Source: Nonomuraea indica
GTDB taxonomy: Bacteria; Actinomycetota; Actinomycetes; Streptosporangiales; Streptosporangiaceae
Length of the DNA: 64,000 nt
Direction of reading: 5' to 3'
Assembly (NCBI RefSeq): GCF_002850745.1
Contig: NZ_KZ559473.1
Coordinates: forward strand, 163,677 to 227,676
Shown here: piece by piece, positions 33,157-41,054 of the stretch
Layout: each line of letters begins with the position of its first letter
How positions within the stretch are numbered: position 1 is the stretch's first letter
Position numbers and translations under genes: made by a program
The notes under the pieces: generated by a model
The model's database searches: none
What the model saw: only the letters and a program-made list of their open reading frames with translations
What the model was told of the DNA's origin: nothing

Positions 33157-34133
33157 CAGGACACGAGGCCCATCTCGGCGATGATGCCCTTGACCCGTGC
33201 CTGCTCGGAGTTGAGGTAGTCGGCGAACTGCTGGCCGGTCTGGAACGAGTCGATCCAGCCGTTCTTGGCCACCGCGTCCTTCCACACCTGGGTGTCGTGC
33301 ATCTTGGTGACCAGGTCGGTCAGCGACTTCTTGGCGGCGTCGTCGAGGCCGCCGGGGGCCACGAAGCCACGCCAGTTGGCCAGCTCGACGTCCAGGCCGC
33401 CCTCCTTGAGCGTGGGCGCGTCGAGGTCGGCCAGCCGCTGGCCCGAGGTGACGCCCAGGGCGCGCAGCTTGCCGGACTTGACGTGCTCGGCGAACTCACC
33501 GACGCCCGAGATGCCGATGGTGACCTTGTTGCCGAGCAGCGCGTTCAGCGCCTCCCCGCCGCCGGAGTGGGCGATGTAGTTGACCTGCTTGGGGTCCACG
33601 CCCGCGGCCTTGGCCATCAGGCCCGCCACGATGTGGTCGGTGCCGCCCGCCGAACCGCCCGCGACCGACACCTTCGCCGGGTCGGCCTTCCACGTGGTCA
33701 CCAGGTCGGACAGCGACTTGAGCGGCGACTCGGCCGGGACCACGACGATCTCGTACTCCTCGGTCAGCTTGGCGATGGGCGTGGTGTCGCTGAGCGTGAC
33801 CTTCGACTTGTTCTGCTCGATCGCGCCCACCATGACCAGGCCCATGGTCATCAGCAGGTTGCCGTTGCCCTTCTCGCCCGCGAGCTGGGCGAGGCCGATG
33901 GTGCCGCCGGCGCCGGGCACGTTGTAGACCTCGTACTTGCGGTTCGGGTCGGCGGCCTTGAGCGCCTGCTCGGCCACCCGGGACGTCTGGTCCCAGCCGC
34001 CGCCCGGCGAGGCCGGCGCCATGATGCGGAGCGTGCCGGTGCCACCGCCGCCTCCGCTGGTCGTGTTTTCGCCGCAGCCGGTCAGCGCGGCCAGTGAGAT
34101 CGCCGCGAGCGCGGCGAGGATGCGCAGACGCAT
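33156..34133 (-). CDS. tctC: Tripartite tricarboxylate transporter substrate-binding lipoprotein TctC
   Basis: TctC is the extracytoplasmic receptor that delivers a carboxylate to TctAB. The 325-aa precursor has a lipoprotein signal with lipobox LTGC (C20). The Bug/TctC fold follows, with the VPGAGGT and GGSAGGTDH ligand loops that bind carboxylates through main-chain amides. I chose ATG 34133 because GGAG at 34139-34142 is 5 nt upstream; GTG 34139 is the alternative. It is the first gene of the minus-strand tctCBA operon and is divergent from the sensor kinase. Confidence 0.95.
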   Translation of the reverse strand: MRLRILAALAAISLAALTGCGENTTSGGGGGTGTLRIMAPASPGGGWDQTSRVAEQALKAADPNRKYEVYNVPGAGGTIGLAQLAGEKGNGNLLMTMGLVMVGAIEQNKSKVTLSDTTPIAKLTEEYEIVVVPAESPLKSLSDLVTTWKADPAKVSVAGGSAGGTDHIVAGLMAKAAGVDPKQVNYIAHSGGGEALNALLGNKVTIGISGVGEFAEHVKSGKLRALGVTSGQRLADLDAPTLKEGGLDVELANWRGFVAPGGLDDAAKKSLTDLVTKMHDTQVWKDAVAKNGWIDSFQTGQQFADYLNSEQARVKGIIAEMGLVS

Positions 34134-34266
34134 GTGCACTCCAAGGGGGGATTCACGTTATGGAATCTGGATGGTGAAGTCCGTCCCCGGCAGAGTCGAG
34201 CTTTCTCTGATAGTAGTCGTTTAGTTCGTTTTGGTCGCGATCCCGCTGTGACCTGCGACTGTTTCC
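34134..34266. promoter_or_regulatory. Divergent promoter region between tctCBA and the two-component genes
   Basis: This 133-bp interval is clearly AT-richer than its surroundings, especially 34200-34240 (CTGATAGTAGTCGTTTAG). It contains short TCGTTT/TTCGTT direct repeats near 34216-34233, where a response-regulator site could lie. By analogy with citrate systems the regulator would act here to induce tctCBA. I cannot define exact promoters. Confidence 0.5.
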
Positions 34267-35850
34267 ATGGGGCAGATGAGACGGGTTCGTGACGCCTCCC
34301 TCGGCACCCAGCTGTTCGTGCTGCAGATGGTGATCGTGCTGCTCGCCGTGGGCGGCACCACCGGCGTGTGGGCCACTCGCACCCGCGACCAGCTCGACTC
34401 GCTGCACCAGCAGCGGGCGCTGGCCATCGCCCAGTCGATCGCGGGGCTCCCGCAGGTGCGCGCGGCCTTCGACACGCCCCGGCCGGAGACGGTGCTGCAG
34501 CCGCTCGCGCTGAGCGTGCAGCAGTCCACCGGCGCCGACTACGTCGTCATCGCCAACCGCGAGCAGACGCGCTACGCCCACCCCAACGTCGCGCTGATCG
34601 GCCGCAAGCTGTCCACCGACGGCACGTCGGTCCTCACCACCGGCAGGAGCTGGGTCGGCACCGAGACCGGCACGATCGGCACCACGGTCCGCGGCAAGGC
34701 GCCCGTCTTCGACGAGTACGGCGACGTCATCGGTCTCGTCTCGGTGGGCGTGCTGGAGGCCACCGTCGTCGGCCAGCTCGCGGGCGCGCTGCCGCCGCTG
34801 CTGTGGACGGCGCTGGCGGTGCTGCTGGCCGGGCTGGCGGCGGCGGCGCTGATCACCGCACGGGTGCGCAGGCAGACCTTCGGCCTGGAGCCGAGCGAGA
34901 TCGCCGCGTTGCTGGAGCAGCGCGAGGGGGTGCTGCACGGCGTCAAGGAGGGCGTGCTCGCCCTCGACCTCACCGGCAGGGTGACGCTCGTCAACGACGC
35001 GGCCCGCGAGCTGCTCGGCGAAGTCGGCGAGGACCTGACGCGGATGCCGGTCTCCGACCGGATGCGCGACGTGCTCGGGGGCGCCGACCCCGGCGCGGAC
35101 CGGATCGTCCTGCACGGCGACCGGGTGCTGGTGCTCAACCGCACGCCGGTCTCCGTGCGCGGCCAGCACCGCGGCTGGGTGGTGACGCTGCGCGACCGCA
35201 CCGAGCTGGTACGGCTGGCGCGCGAGCTGGACGACACCAGCAGCGCGACCGAGGCGCTGCGCGCCCAGGCGCACGAGTTCGCCAACCGCATGCACACGGT
35301 CGTCGGTCTGCTGGAGCTGGGCGAGCACGAGGCGGCCATCGGGTTCATCACCCGCGGCACCGTCGGCGCCTACGCGGCCGATCTGCGCCAACGGGTGCAG
35401 GACCCGACGCTGGCCGCGCTGCTGCTGGCCAAGTCCGCCGAGGCGGCCGAGCGCGGCGCCCGGCTGGTGCTCGCCGACGACTGCGACGTGCCCGACGGCG
35501 TGCTCGGCGACCCGCAGGACGCCGTGCTGGTGGTGGGCAACCTGGTCGCCAACGCCATCGACGCGCTCGACGGCGCCGCCGGAACGATCGAGGTGTCCGT
35601 ACGGGCCGGCGCCGACGGCCTGCGCGTGCGCGTGGGCGACTCCGGGCCGGGCATCACCCCCGACCTGGTGGAGGAGGTCTTCAGGGAGGGCTTCACGACC
35701 AAGGCGGCCCAGTCGGGGCCCCGCGGTCTGGGACTGGCCCTGACCCGCCAGGCGTGCCTGCGCCGGGGCGGCTGGGTCCGGGTGCGCAACGACGACGGCG
35801 CGGTGTTCACGGCCCTGCTGCCGCCGCCGGTCGAGGCGGCCGTGCGATGA
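34267..35850 (+). CDS. Sensor histidine kinase of the CitA/DpiB/DcuS family
   Basis: This 527-aa membrane kinase has TM1 at residues 15-36, a periplasmic-type PAS (CACHE) sensor domain (about 40-170), TM2 at about 176-198, and a cytoplasmic PAS domain (about 215-310). The phospho-acceptor region QAHEFANRMHTVVGLLELG carries H336 in the CitA-type position. The C-terminal ATPase domain has the N-box VGNLVANAIDAL and GPRGLGLALTRQ. CitA-type sensors bind citrate or C4-dicarboxylates directly, which fits the divergent TctCBA transporter. ATG 34267 is used; ATG 34276 has a nearer GGGGC. The response regulator overlaps by ATGA. Confidence 0.93.
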   Translation: MGQMRRVRDASLGTQLFVLQMVIVLLAVGGTTGVWATRTRDQLDSLHQQRALAIAQSIAGLPQVRAAFDTPRPETVLQPLALSVQQSTGADYVVIANREQTRYAHPNVALIGRKLSTDGTSVLTTGRSWVGTETGTIGTTVRGKAPVFDEYGDVIGLVSVGVLEATVVGQLAGALPPLLWTALAVLLAGLAAAALITARVRRQTFGLEPSEIAALLEQREGVLHGVKEGVLALDLTGRVTLVNDAARELLGEVGEDLTRMPVSDRMRDVLGGADPGADRIVLHGDRVLVLNRTPVSVRGQHRGWVVTLRDRTELVRLARELDDTSSATEALRAQAHEFANRMHTVVGLLELGEHEAAIGFITRGTVGAYAADLRQRVQDPTLAALLLAKSAEAAERGARLVLADDCDVPDGVLGDPQDAVLVVGNLVANAIDALDGAAGTIEVSVRAGADGLRVRVGDSGPGITPDLVEEVFREGFTTKAAQSGPRGLGLALTRQACLRRGGWVRVRNDDGAVFTALLPPPVEAAVR

Positions 35851-36509
35851 CGGAGATCCGCGTCCTCGTCGTGGACGACGACTTCATGGTGGCGCGCATC
35901 CACGGCGGCTACGTCGCCCGCGTCCCCGGCTTCGAGGTGGTCGCGACCGCCCACAGCGGGGCCGACGCGCTCGCCGCGGTCGCACGGCACCGGCCCGACC
36001 TCGTGCTGCTCGACATCTACCTTCCCGACATGTCGGGCCTGGAGGTGCTCAAGGCGCTGGACGACGTCGACGTGCTCGTGATCAGCGCCGCCCGCGACGT
36101 GCCCACGGTGCGGGAGGCGATGCGCCGCGGCGCGGTCAACTACCTGATCAAGCCGTTCACCGCGACCGCCCTGGCCGAGCGGCTCCAGCAGTACGCCGAG
36201 ACCCGCAGGCAGCTCACCGCGATCGGCCCCGAGGCGCGCCAGGACGAGGTCGACCGGCTGTTCGGGACGCCCAGCCCGGCGTCCGCGCTGCCCAAGGGAC
36301 TGTCGCCGGCCACCTGCTCGCTGGTCGCCGACACGCTGCGCGAGGCGGGCCGCGACCTGTCGGCCGCCGAGGCCGCCGAACTGGCCGGTCTGTCGAGGGT
36401 CAGCGCCCGCCGCTACCTGGAGTTTCTGTGTGTGACGGGCCGGGCCGAGCTGCGGCCGCGCTATGGCACCGCCGGCCGTCCCGAGCATCGCTACCGGTGG
36501 ATAGGTTGA
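35847..36509 (+). CDS. Response regulator of the CitB/DpiA family
   Basis: This 220-aa regulator has a receiver domain with DDD (residues 10-12), phosphoacceptor D56 (LLDIYLP) and K107 in LIKPF. The CitB-type C-terminal region follows, whose helix-turn-helix (about 175-205, LSAAEAAELAGLSRVSARRYLEFL) is typical for DpiA, CitB and DctR. It overlaps the kinase gene by 4 nt. It should activate tctCBA when citrate or a related carboxylate is present; the binding site is probably in 34134-34266. Confidence 0.94.
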   Translation: MTEIRVLVVDDDFMVARIHGGYVARVPGFEVVATAHSGADALAAVARHRPDLVLLDIYLPDMSGLEVLKALDDVDVLVISAARDVPTVREAMRRGAVNYLIKPFTATALAERLQQYAETRRQLTAIGPEARQDEVDRLFGTPSPASALPKGLSPATCSLVADTLREAGRDLSAAEAAELAGLSRVSARRYLEFLCVTGRAELRPRYGTAGRPEHRYRWIG

Positions 36510-36532
36510 CACACTTCCGTAGCCAGATTCCG

Positions 36533-36579
36533 TGACATAGACGGATGTGCGTGCCTTACTGTTGCCTGAGAATCAGGCA
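36533..36579 (+). promoter_or_regulatory. Promoter and palindrome upstream of the VanW gene
   Basis: A -35-like TGACAT (36533-36538) and -10 TACTGT (36557-36562) are 18 bp apart. Directly after them TGCCTGA-GAA-TCAGGCA (36563-36579) forms a perfect 7-bp inverted repeat at the expected transcription start. It may be an operator or an mRNA 5' hairpin; the coding start is 24 nt further on. Confidence 0.55.
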
Positions 36580-36602
36580 GCGGAACGGGAGGAGATTGAG
36601 GC

Positions 36603-38669
36603 GTGGGTAACGCCAAGCCGATCCAATCACCGACCGATCCCTTCGCGTCTGTGCCGTTACCCTCCTCGGGCACCACGAGCCGGAGGCCGCGCATCGAGGG
36701 CCTGCCACCCGGAGTCTCCCGCGACATCTTCGGCGGCCCGGACGGCTCGGCCCAGCCGCCGTCCGGCCCCGCTCCGGCGGGCCCTTCGGCGGCCGACGCG
36801 CCGGGCGGCCCTACCGCCGGCGGGCTCGGCGGCGGCGCGCTGCCGCCCGTCACGCCGCCCGCCCAGCCGTGGCCGGTCAGCCAGGGCAAGCCGGGGTCGT
36901 CCGCCCGCTCGGCGGCGTTCGGCGCGGTGGGAGGCGCGGCCGACGGCCCTGAGCGGTCGTCGGCGTTCGAGGACCCCGAGCCGCCCCGGCGCCGCCGCGT
37001 GCTGCCCGGTGTGCTCGTCCTGCTGGTGGTGCTGGCGTTGCTCGCCTACCTGGTGCCGGCCGTGATGATGTCGGGCGCGGTGCTGCGCGGCACCAGCGTG
37101 GCGGGCATCGACATCGGCGGCCTGACCGTGACGCAGGCGGCCGACAAGCTCCGCACCGAGCTGGCCGCCAAGGTCAACAAGCCCGTCACCGTCGAGATCT
37201 CCGGCCGCAAGGAGACCGTCCAGGCCGACGAGGCCGGGCTCGAGTTCGACGTCGTCGCCACCATCAGCGAGGCGCGCAGCGGCTTCCCCAGCCCCGTCGA
37301 CGTGTGGCGGGGCCTCACCAGCACGACCGAGCTGCAGCCGAAGCTCGCCATCGACACCTCCCAGCTCGTCCGGACCGTCGAGGGGCTCGCCAAGAGCCAC
37401 GACAAGGAGCCCCGCGAGGGCCGCGTGGTCTTCGAGGGGCTGCGCCCGGTGGTGACCGAGCCCGAGGACGGCGTGCTGCTCGACCGCGACGACGCCGTCC
37501 GCCGCATCACCGACGCCTTCCTCAACTCCCGCCCCACCGCGGTGCTCACGCTCCGGCCCGCCAAGGCCCGGACCACCCCCGAAGCCGTCGCCGAGGCCAG
37601 GGCCCAGGCCCAACGGGCCGTCGCCGCGCCCGTCACGCTCGCCATCGGCGCCAAACGGGCCACGCTGCCGCCCGCCACGCTCGCCGCCCACCTCAGCTTC
37701 GTCGCCGACGGCGAGGGCGGGCTCGTGCCCCGGTTCGACGCCGAGGCGGCGCTCGCCGCCGTCGAACGCGATCTCGTCGACGAGAGCCAGGCGCCGCGCG
37801 ACGCCACCTACCAGATCGTCGACGGCAAGCCCCGGCTGGTCACCGCCCGCACGGGCCGCGGAGTCGACGGCAGGCGGCTGGCCCGCGACGTGGCCAGGGT
37901 GATCGGGCGGCAGGGCGACAGGGTCGTGCCCGTGCGGCTGTCGGTAGTCCGGCCCGAGGTCGCCACCGCCGAGGTGAGCAACCTCGGCATCAAGGAGAAC
38001 GTCGGCGAGTTCACCACCACCTTCGAGTGCTGCCAGCCCCGTGCCACGAACATCCAGCGGATGGCCGCCCAGCTCGACGGCCATGTCGTCAGGCCGGGGG
38101 AGACGTTCTCTCTGAACGACACCGTGGGCGAGCGCACCCGCGAGGCCGGCTACGTCGAGGCCGGCCAGATCGTCGGCGGCCGGATGGTCGAGATCGTCGG
38201 CGGTGGCGTCTCGCAGTTCGCCACCACCCTCTACAACGCGGCCTACTTCGGCGGGTTCGAGGAGATCGAGCGCACGCCGATGGACTACTACGCCGCCCGC
38301 TACCCGGCCGGTCGCGACGCGGCGCTGCTCTACCCCGACCGTGACCTGAAGTGGCGCAACGACTCGGAGTACGGCGTGCTGATCAAGACGGCCTCCACCG
38401 GCACGTCGGTCACCGTCACGCTCTGGAGCACCCGGCGCTACGACAAGGTCGAGGCCGTGGAGTCCGAACGCCGGGCCCCCACGGCGTTCCGGCGCACGAC
38501 CAGCAGCGCGCCCGGATGCATCCCCACCGCCGGGACCGCCGGCTTCACGATCGACGTCACCCGCGTGTTCTTCAAGGGCGGCGAAGAGGTCAAGCGGGAC
38601 GCGAAGCAGACCACCAAGTACCGGCCGCAGGCCCAGGTGATCTGCGCGTCCACCAACGACCCGGGCTGA
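36603..38669 (+). CDS. VanW-family cell-envelope protein with peptidoglycan-binding-like domains
   Basis: The 688-aa protein has a long Pro/Gly-rich cytoplasmic N-terminus (residues 1-130) and one membrane helix (about 135-158, VLPGVLVLLVVLALLAYLV). A large external part follows with two YoaR/PG_binding_4-like repeats (about 165-420) and a VanW domain (about 465-620, from EFTTTF and PGETFSLND through GGGVSQFATTLYNA). VanW proteins are widespread in Gram-positive bacteria; the name comes from vancomycin clusters, but their biochemical role is not settled and there is no van cluster here. GTG 36603 has GGGAGGAG 9 nt upstream. It probably has its own promoter. Confidence 0.92.
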   Translation: MGNAKPIQSPTDPFASVPLPSSGTTSRRPRIEGLPPGVSRDIFGGPDGSAQPPSGPAPAGPSAADAPGGPTAGGLGGGALPPVTPPAQPWPVSQGKPGSSARSAAFGAVGGAADGPERSSAFEDPEPPRRRRVLPGVLVLLVVLALLAYLVPAVMMSGAVLRGTSVAGIDIGGLTVTQAADKLRTELAAKVNKPVTVEISGRKETVQADEAGLEFDVVATISEARSGFPSPVDVWRGLTSTTELQPKLAIDTSQLVRTVEGLAKSHDKEPREGRVVFEGLRPVVTEPEDGVLLDRDDAVRRITDAFLNSRPTAVLTLRPAKARTTPEAVAEARAQAQRAVAAPVTLAIGAKRATLPPATLAAHLSFVADGEGGLVPRFDAEAALAAVERDLVDESQAPRDATYQIVDGKPRLVTARTGRGVDGRRLARDVARVIGRQGDRVVPVRLSVVRPEVATAEVSNLGIKENVGEFTTTFECCQPRATNIQRMAAQLDGHVVRPGETFSLNDTVGERTREAGYVEAGQIVGGRMVEIVGGGVSQFATTLYNAAYFGGFEEIERTPMDYYAARYPAGRDAALLYPDRDLKWRNDSEYGVLIKTASTGTSVTVTLWSTRRYDKVEAVESERRAPTAFRRTTSSAPGCIPTAGTAGFTIDVTRVFFKGGEEVKRDAKQTTKYRPQAQVICASTNDPG

Positions 38670-38722
38670 TCGTCCGCCGAGCGCTGCCGTGCTCGCCGGC
38701 CTCCTGCCCGATGCCGATCAGC

Positions 38723-38750
38723 CGCCCCTCGCCCGCCGGGCGGAGGGGCG
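38723..38750. terminator. Bidirectional hairpin between VanW and the dehydrogenase-like gene
   Basis: CGCCCCTC (38723-38730) pairs with GAGGGGCG (38743-38750), and the enclosed GCCCG/CGGGC extends the stem with one bulge. It lies between convergent genes and most likely terminates both, though it lacks T tracts. Confidence 0.75.
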
Positions 38751-38780
38751 CGGAGCAGCCGGTGATCGTCCCCGTGACGC

Positions 38781-39857
38781 TCACGCGCGGCCGGGGGTGA
38801 CCGCCAGGATCCTGTCGTCGCCGTCGCGGGGCGATCCCCGGCCGTCCTTGTTGCTGGTCGACACCCACACCGTGCCGTCCGGGGCGGCCGTCACGCCGCG
38901 CAGCCGGCCGTACGTGCCGGTGAAGTGGGCGACCGGCTCGCCCGGCGAGCCGTCCTCGCCCAGCGGGACCTGCCACAGGCGCGCGCCGCGCAGCGCGCCC
39001 ATCCACAGCGAGCCGCCCGCGTACGCCAGCCCGGAGGGGGAGGCGTCGGAGGTGGCCCAGGTGACGACCGGGTTCACGTAGCGGGAGTCGTCCCCCCGGC
39101 CCTCGACCTCGGGCCAGCCGTAGTTGGCGCCCGGCAGGACGAGGTTGATCTCGTCCCACCGGTTCGCCCCGAACTCCGAGGCGTACAACCTGCCGGAGGC
39201 GTCCCAGGCGAGGCCCTGCACGTTGCGGTGGCCGAGGCTGTAGACGAGCGTGCCGAACGGGTTGCCGGGAGCGGGGGCGCCGTCCACGGTCATCCGCAGG
39301 ATCTTGCCGGCCAGCGAGTCGCGCCGCTGGGCGAGGTCGCCGTCGCTGACCTCGCCGGTGCCGGCGTACAGGTGGCCGTCGGGGCCGAACTCCAGCCGGC
39401 CGCCGTTGTGGACGGCCCCCTTGGGGATGCCCCGGACGATCACCTTCGGCTCGCTCACGCCGCTCTCGCCGAGGCGGTAGCGGACGATGCGGTTGTCCTC
39501 GGCGGCGGTGTAGTACAGGAACACCTGGCCGTCCCTGGCCGCCACGCCCATCAGGCCGCCCTCGCCGTCGGGCTCCACGCCCTCGACGACGCCCAGCTCG
39601 GTCACCTGCCCGTCGGCGGCCACGCGCAGCAGCCTGGCCGTGTCGCGCTCGGTCACCAGCGCGTCACCGCCGGGCAGGAACTCCATCGCCCACGGCACGG
39701 CCAGGTCGCGGGCCACCGTCCTCGGCTCCCCGGGCGGAGCGGCGGCCGACACCGCCGCCGTCGGCGTCACCTGGCCGTCGCCTCCCGACGCCGTTCCGCC
39801 CGCGCCGGAGCAGGAGGTCAGAGCCGCCACCGCCATGATCGTCAAGAGCTTCCTCAT
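38781..39857 (-). CDS. PQQ-dependent sugar dehydrogenase-like lipoprotein (GDH-B/HHIP-like propeller)
   Basis: The 358-aa precursor has a lipoprotein signal (MRKLLTIMAVAALTSC). A soluble beta-propeller of the glucose/sorbosone dehydrogenase type follows, with the typical words LAVPWAMEFLPGGDALVTER, GLMGVA, VHNGGRLEFGPDGHLYAGTG, GHRNVQGLAWD and GANYGWPEVEG. In the family these surround the PQQ and calcium sites, so a membrane-anchored aldose dehydrogenase is likely. Many actinobacterial members are uncharacterised, so true PQQ use is inference. ATG 39857 is preferred; ATG 39866 has its GGAAG too close. It is convergent to VanW and divergent from the next gene. Confidence 0.9.
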   Translation of the reverse strand: MRKLLTIMAVAALTSCSGAGGTASGGDGQVTPTAAVSAAAPPGEPRTVARDLAVPWAMEFLPGGDALVTERDTARLLRVAADGQVTELGVVEGVEPDGEGGLMGVAARDGQVFLYYTAAEDNRIVRYRLGESGVSEPKVIVRGIPKGAVHNGGRLEFGPDGHLYAGTGEVSDGDLAQRRDSLAGKILRMTVDGAPAPGNPFGTLVYSLGHRNVQGLAWDASGRLYASEFGANRWDEINLVLPGANYGWPEVEGRGDDSRYVNPVVTWATSDASPSGLAYAGGSLWMGALRGARLWQVPLGEDGSPGEPVAHFTGTYGRLRGVTAAPDGTVWVSTSNKDGRGSPRDGDDRILAVTPGRA

Positions 39858-39895
39858 GTGTCCCATACTTCCTCGCGCGTCATAAGGTTTCCGGC

Positions 39896-40804
39896 ATGAA
39901 GATCTGGGTTGCCTCCGAGGCCGTCGCCGGGGCCCTGTCCGACCTGCCCGGCGTGGAGTGCGTCGTCCACGACGGCAAGGGCCCGGAGCCCGGCGGGGCC
40001 GAGGAGGTCGAGGTGTGGATCCCGCCGCTGCAGGGCGTGCCCGACGTGCCCGGCCTGCTGGCCAGGATGAGCGCGTTGCGGCTGCTGCAGACGGTGACGG
40101 CGGGCGTGGAGCCGTACCTGCCGCACCTGCCCGAGGGCGTCGTGCTGTGCAACGCCCGCGGCGTGCACGACGCGGGCACCGCCGAGTGGGCGGTCGGCGC
40201 GATGATCGCGGTGCTGCGGGAGTTCCCCGGCTTCGTGGACGCCCAGCGCAGGGGTGAGTGGACCTACCACCACACCGGCGTGCTGGCCGACGCCACCGTG
40301 CTCATCGTCGGCTACGGCTCCATCGGCGCCGCGCTCGAACGCCGGCTCGAAGGCTTCGAGGTGGAGGTCGTCCGGGTGGCGAGGAGCGCCCGCGACGGCG
40401 TGCACGCCATGACGGAGCTGCCCGGCCTGCTGCCCGCCGCCGACGTGGTGGTGCTGCTCGTGCCCGCCACCCCCGACACGGCCGGGATGGTCGACGCTGC
40501 CTTCCTCGCCCGCATGAAGGACGGCGCCGTGCTCGTCAACGCCGCCCGCGGCGGCGTGGTCGACACCGACGCGCTCGTCGCCGAGCTGCGGAGCGGCCGG
40601 CTGCGCGCCGCGCTGGACGTGACCGCGCCCGAGCCGCTGCCGCCCGGCCACCCCCTCTGGAGCGCTCCGGGGGTGTTCATCACCCCGCACGTGGCCGGCA
40701 GCACCCCCGCGTCGATCCGCCGCACGCTCCGGCTCGTCCGCTCCCAGGTGCTGCGTCACCTCGCCGGTGAGCCGCTGGAGAACGTGATCACCGACGCCTA
40801 CTGA
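39896..40804 (+). CDS. D-isomer-specific 2-hydroxyacid dehydrogenase
   Basis: This NAD(P)-dependent 302-aa oxidoreductase interconverts 2-oxo and D-2-hydroxy acids. It has the nucleotide loop VGYGSIGAALE (about residues 140-150). The catalytic Arg lies in VNAARGGVVDTDAL, the Glu in TAPEPLPPGHPLW and the His in ITPHVAGSTP, so all catalytic residues are present. It is shorter than SerA because it lacks the ASB and ACT domains. A -10 TAAGGT at 39883-39888 lies 7 nt before the ATG, implying a leaderless transcript. The substrate is not determined; glyoxylate/hydroxypyruvate-type acids are common. Confidence 0.93.
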   Translation: MKIWVASEAVAGALSDLPGVECVVHDGKGPEPGGAEEVEVWIPPLQGVPDVPGLLARMSALRLLQTVTAGVEPYLPHLPEGVVLCNARGVHDAGTAEWAVGAMIAVLREFPGFVDAQRRGEWTYHHTGVLADATVLIVGYGSIGAALERRLEGFEVEVVRVARSARDGVHAMTELPGLLPAADVVVLLVPATPDTAGMVDAAFLARMKDGAVLVNAARGGVVDTDALVAELRSGRLRAALDVTAPEPLPPGHPLWSAPGVFITPHVAGSTPASIRRTLRLVRSQVLRHLAGEPLENVITDAY

Positions 40805-40938
40805 GGACGCGTACCTGAGAGGAATCCGGAACGTGGCTGGCCCGTGACCTTCGGTGCGTACGGTTGCTGGTACCAAGTGCTTCCTGACTCGCTGTCAAGT
40901 AAGTCCTGGGAGCAATTGGTCCGTGTGGTTATCAGATC

Positions 40939-40962
40939 GGTGACGACATCGGCGTTGTCACC
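40939..40962 (+). promoter_or_regulatory. Imperfect palindrome upstream of the second GGDEF-EAL gene
   Basis: GGTGACGAC and GTTGTCACC, separated by ATCGGC, form a 9-bp inverted repeat with one mismatch, about 93 nt before the next start. It is the only notable structure in this 250-bp gap. It could be an operator of the c-di-GMP gene; the regulator is unknown, and it does not match my memory of a BldD box well. Confidence 0.4.
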
Positions 40963-41054
40963 CCCCGGACACCCGCGACCACGCACACTGGCGGTGTGGT
41001 CCGCCGAGCCCCGGCGGCCCCCGGGCAGAGTTCGAGACGGGATGGGCAACGACT

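Noticed and set aside
34134..34266. A CRP-type site in the divergent tct/sensor interval
   Set aside because: The AT-rich words do not form a TGTGA-N6-TCACA-like palindrome.
36603..38669. A vancomycin-resistance gene cluster because of the VanW domain
   Set aside because: No vanHAX, vanS/R or D-Ala-D-Lac ligase is nearby; VanW-domain proteins are common in actinomycetes.
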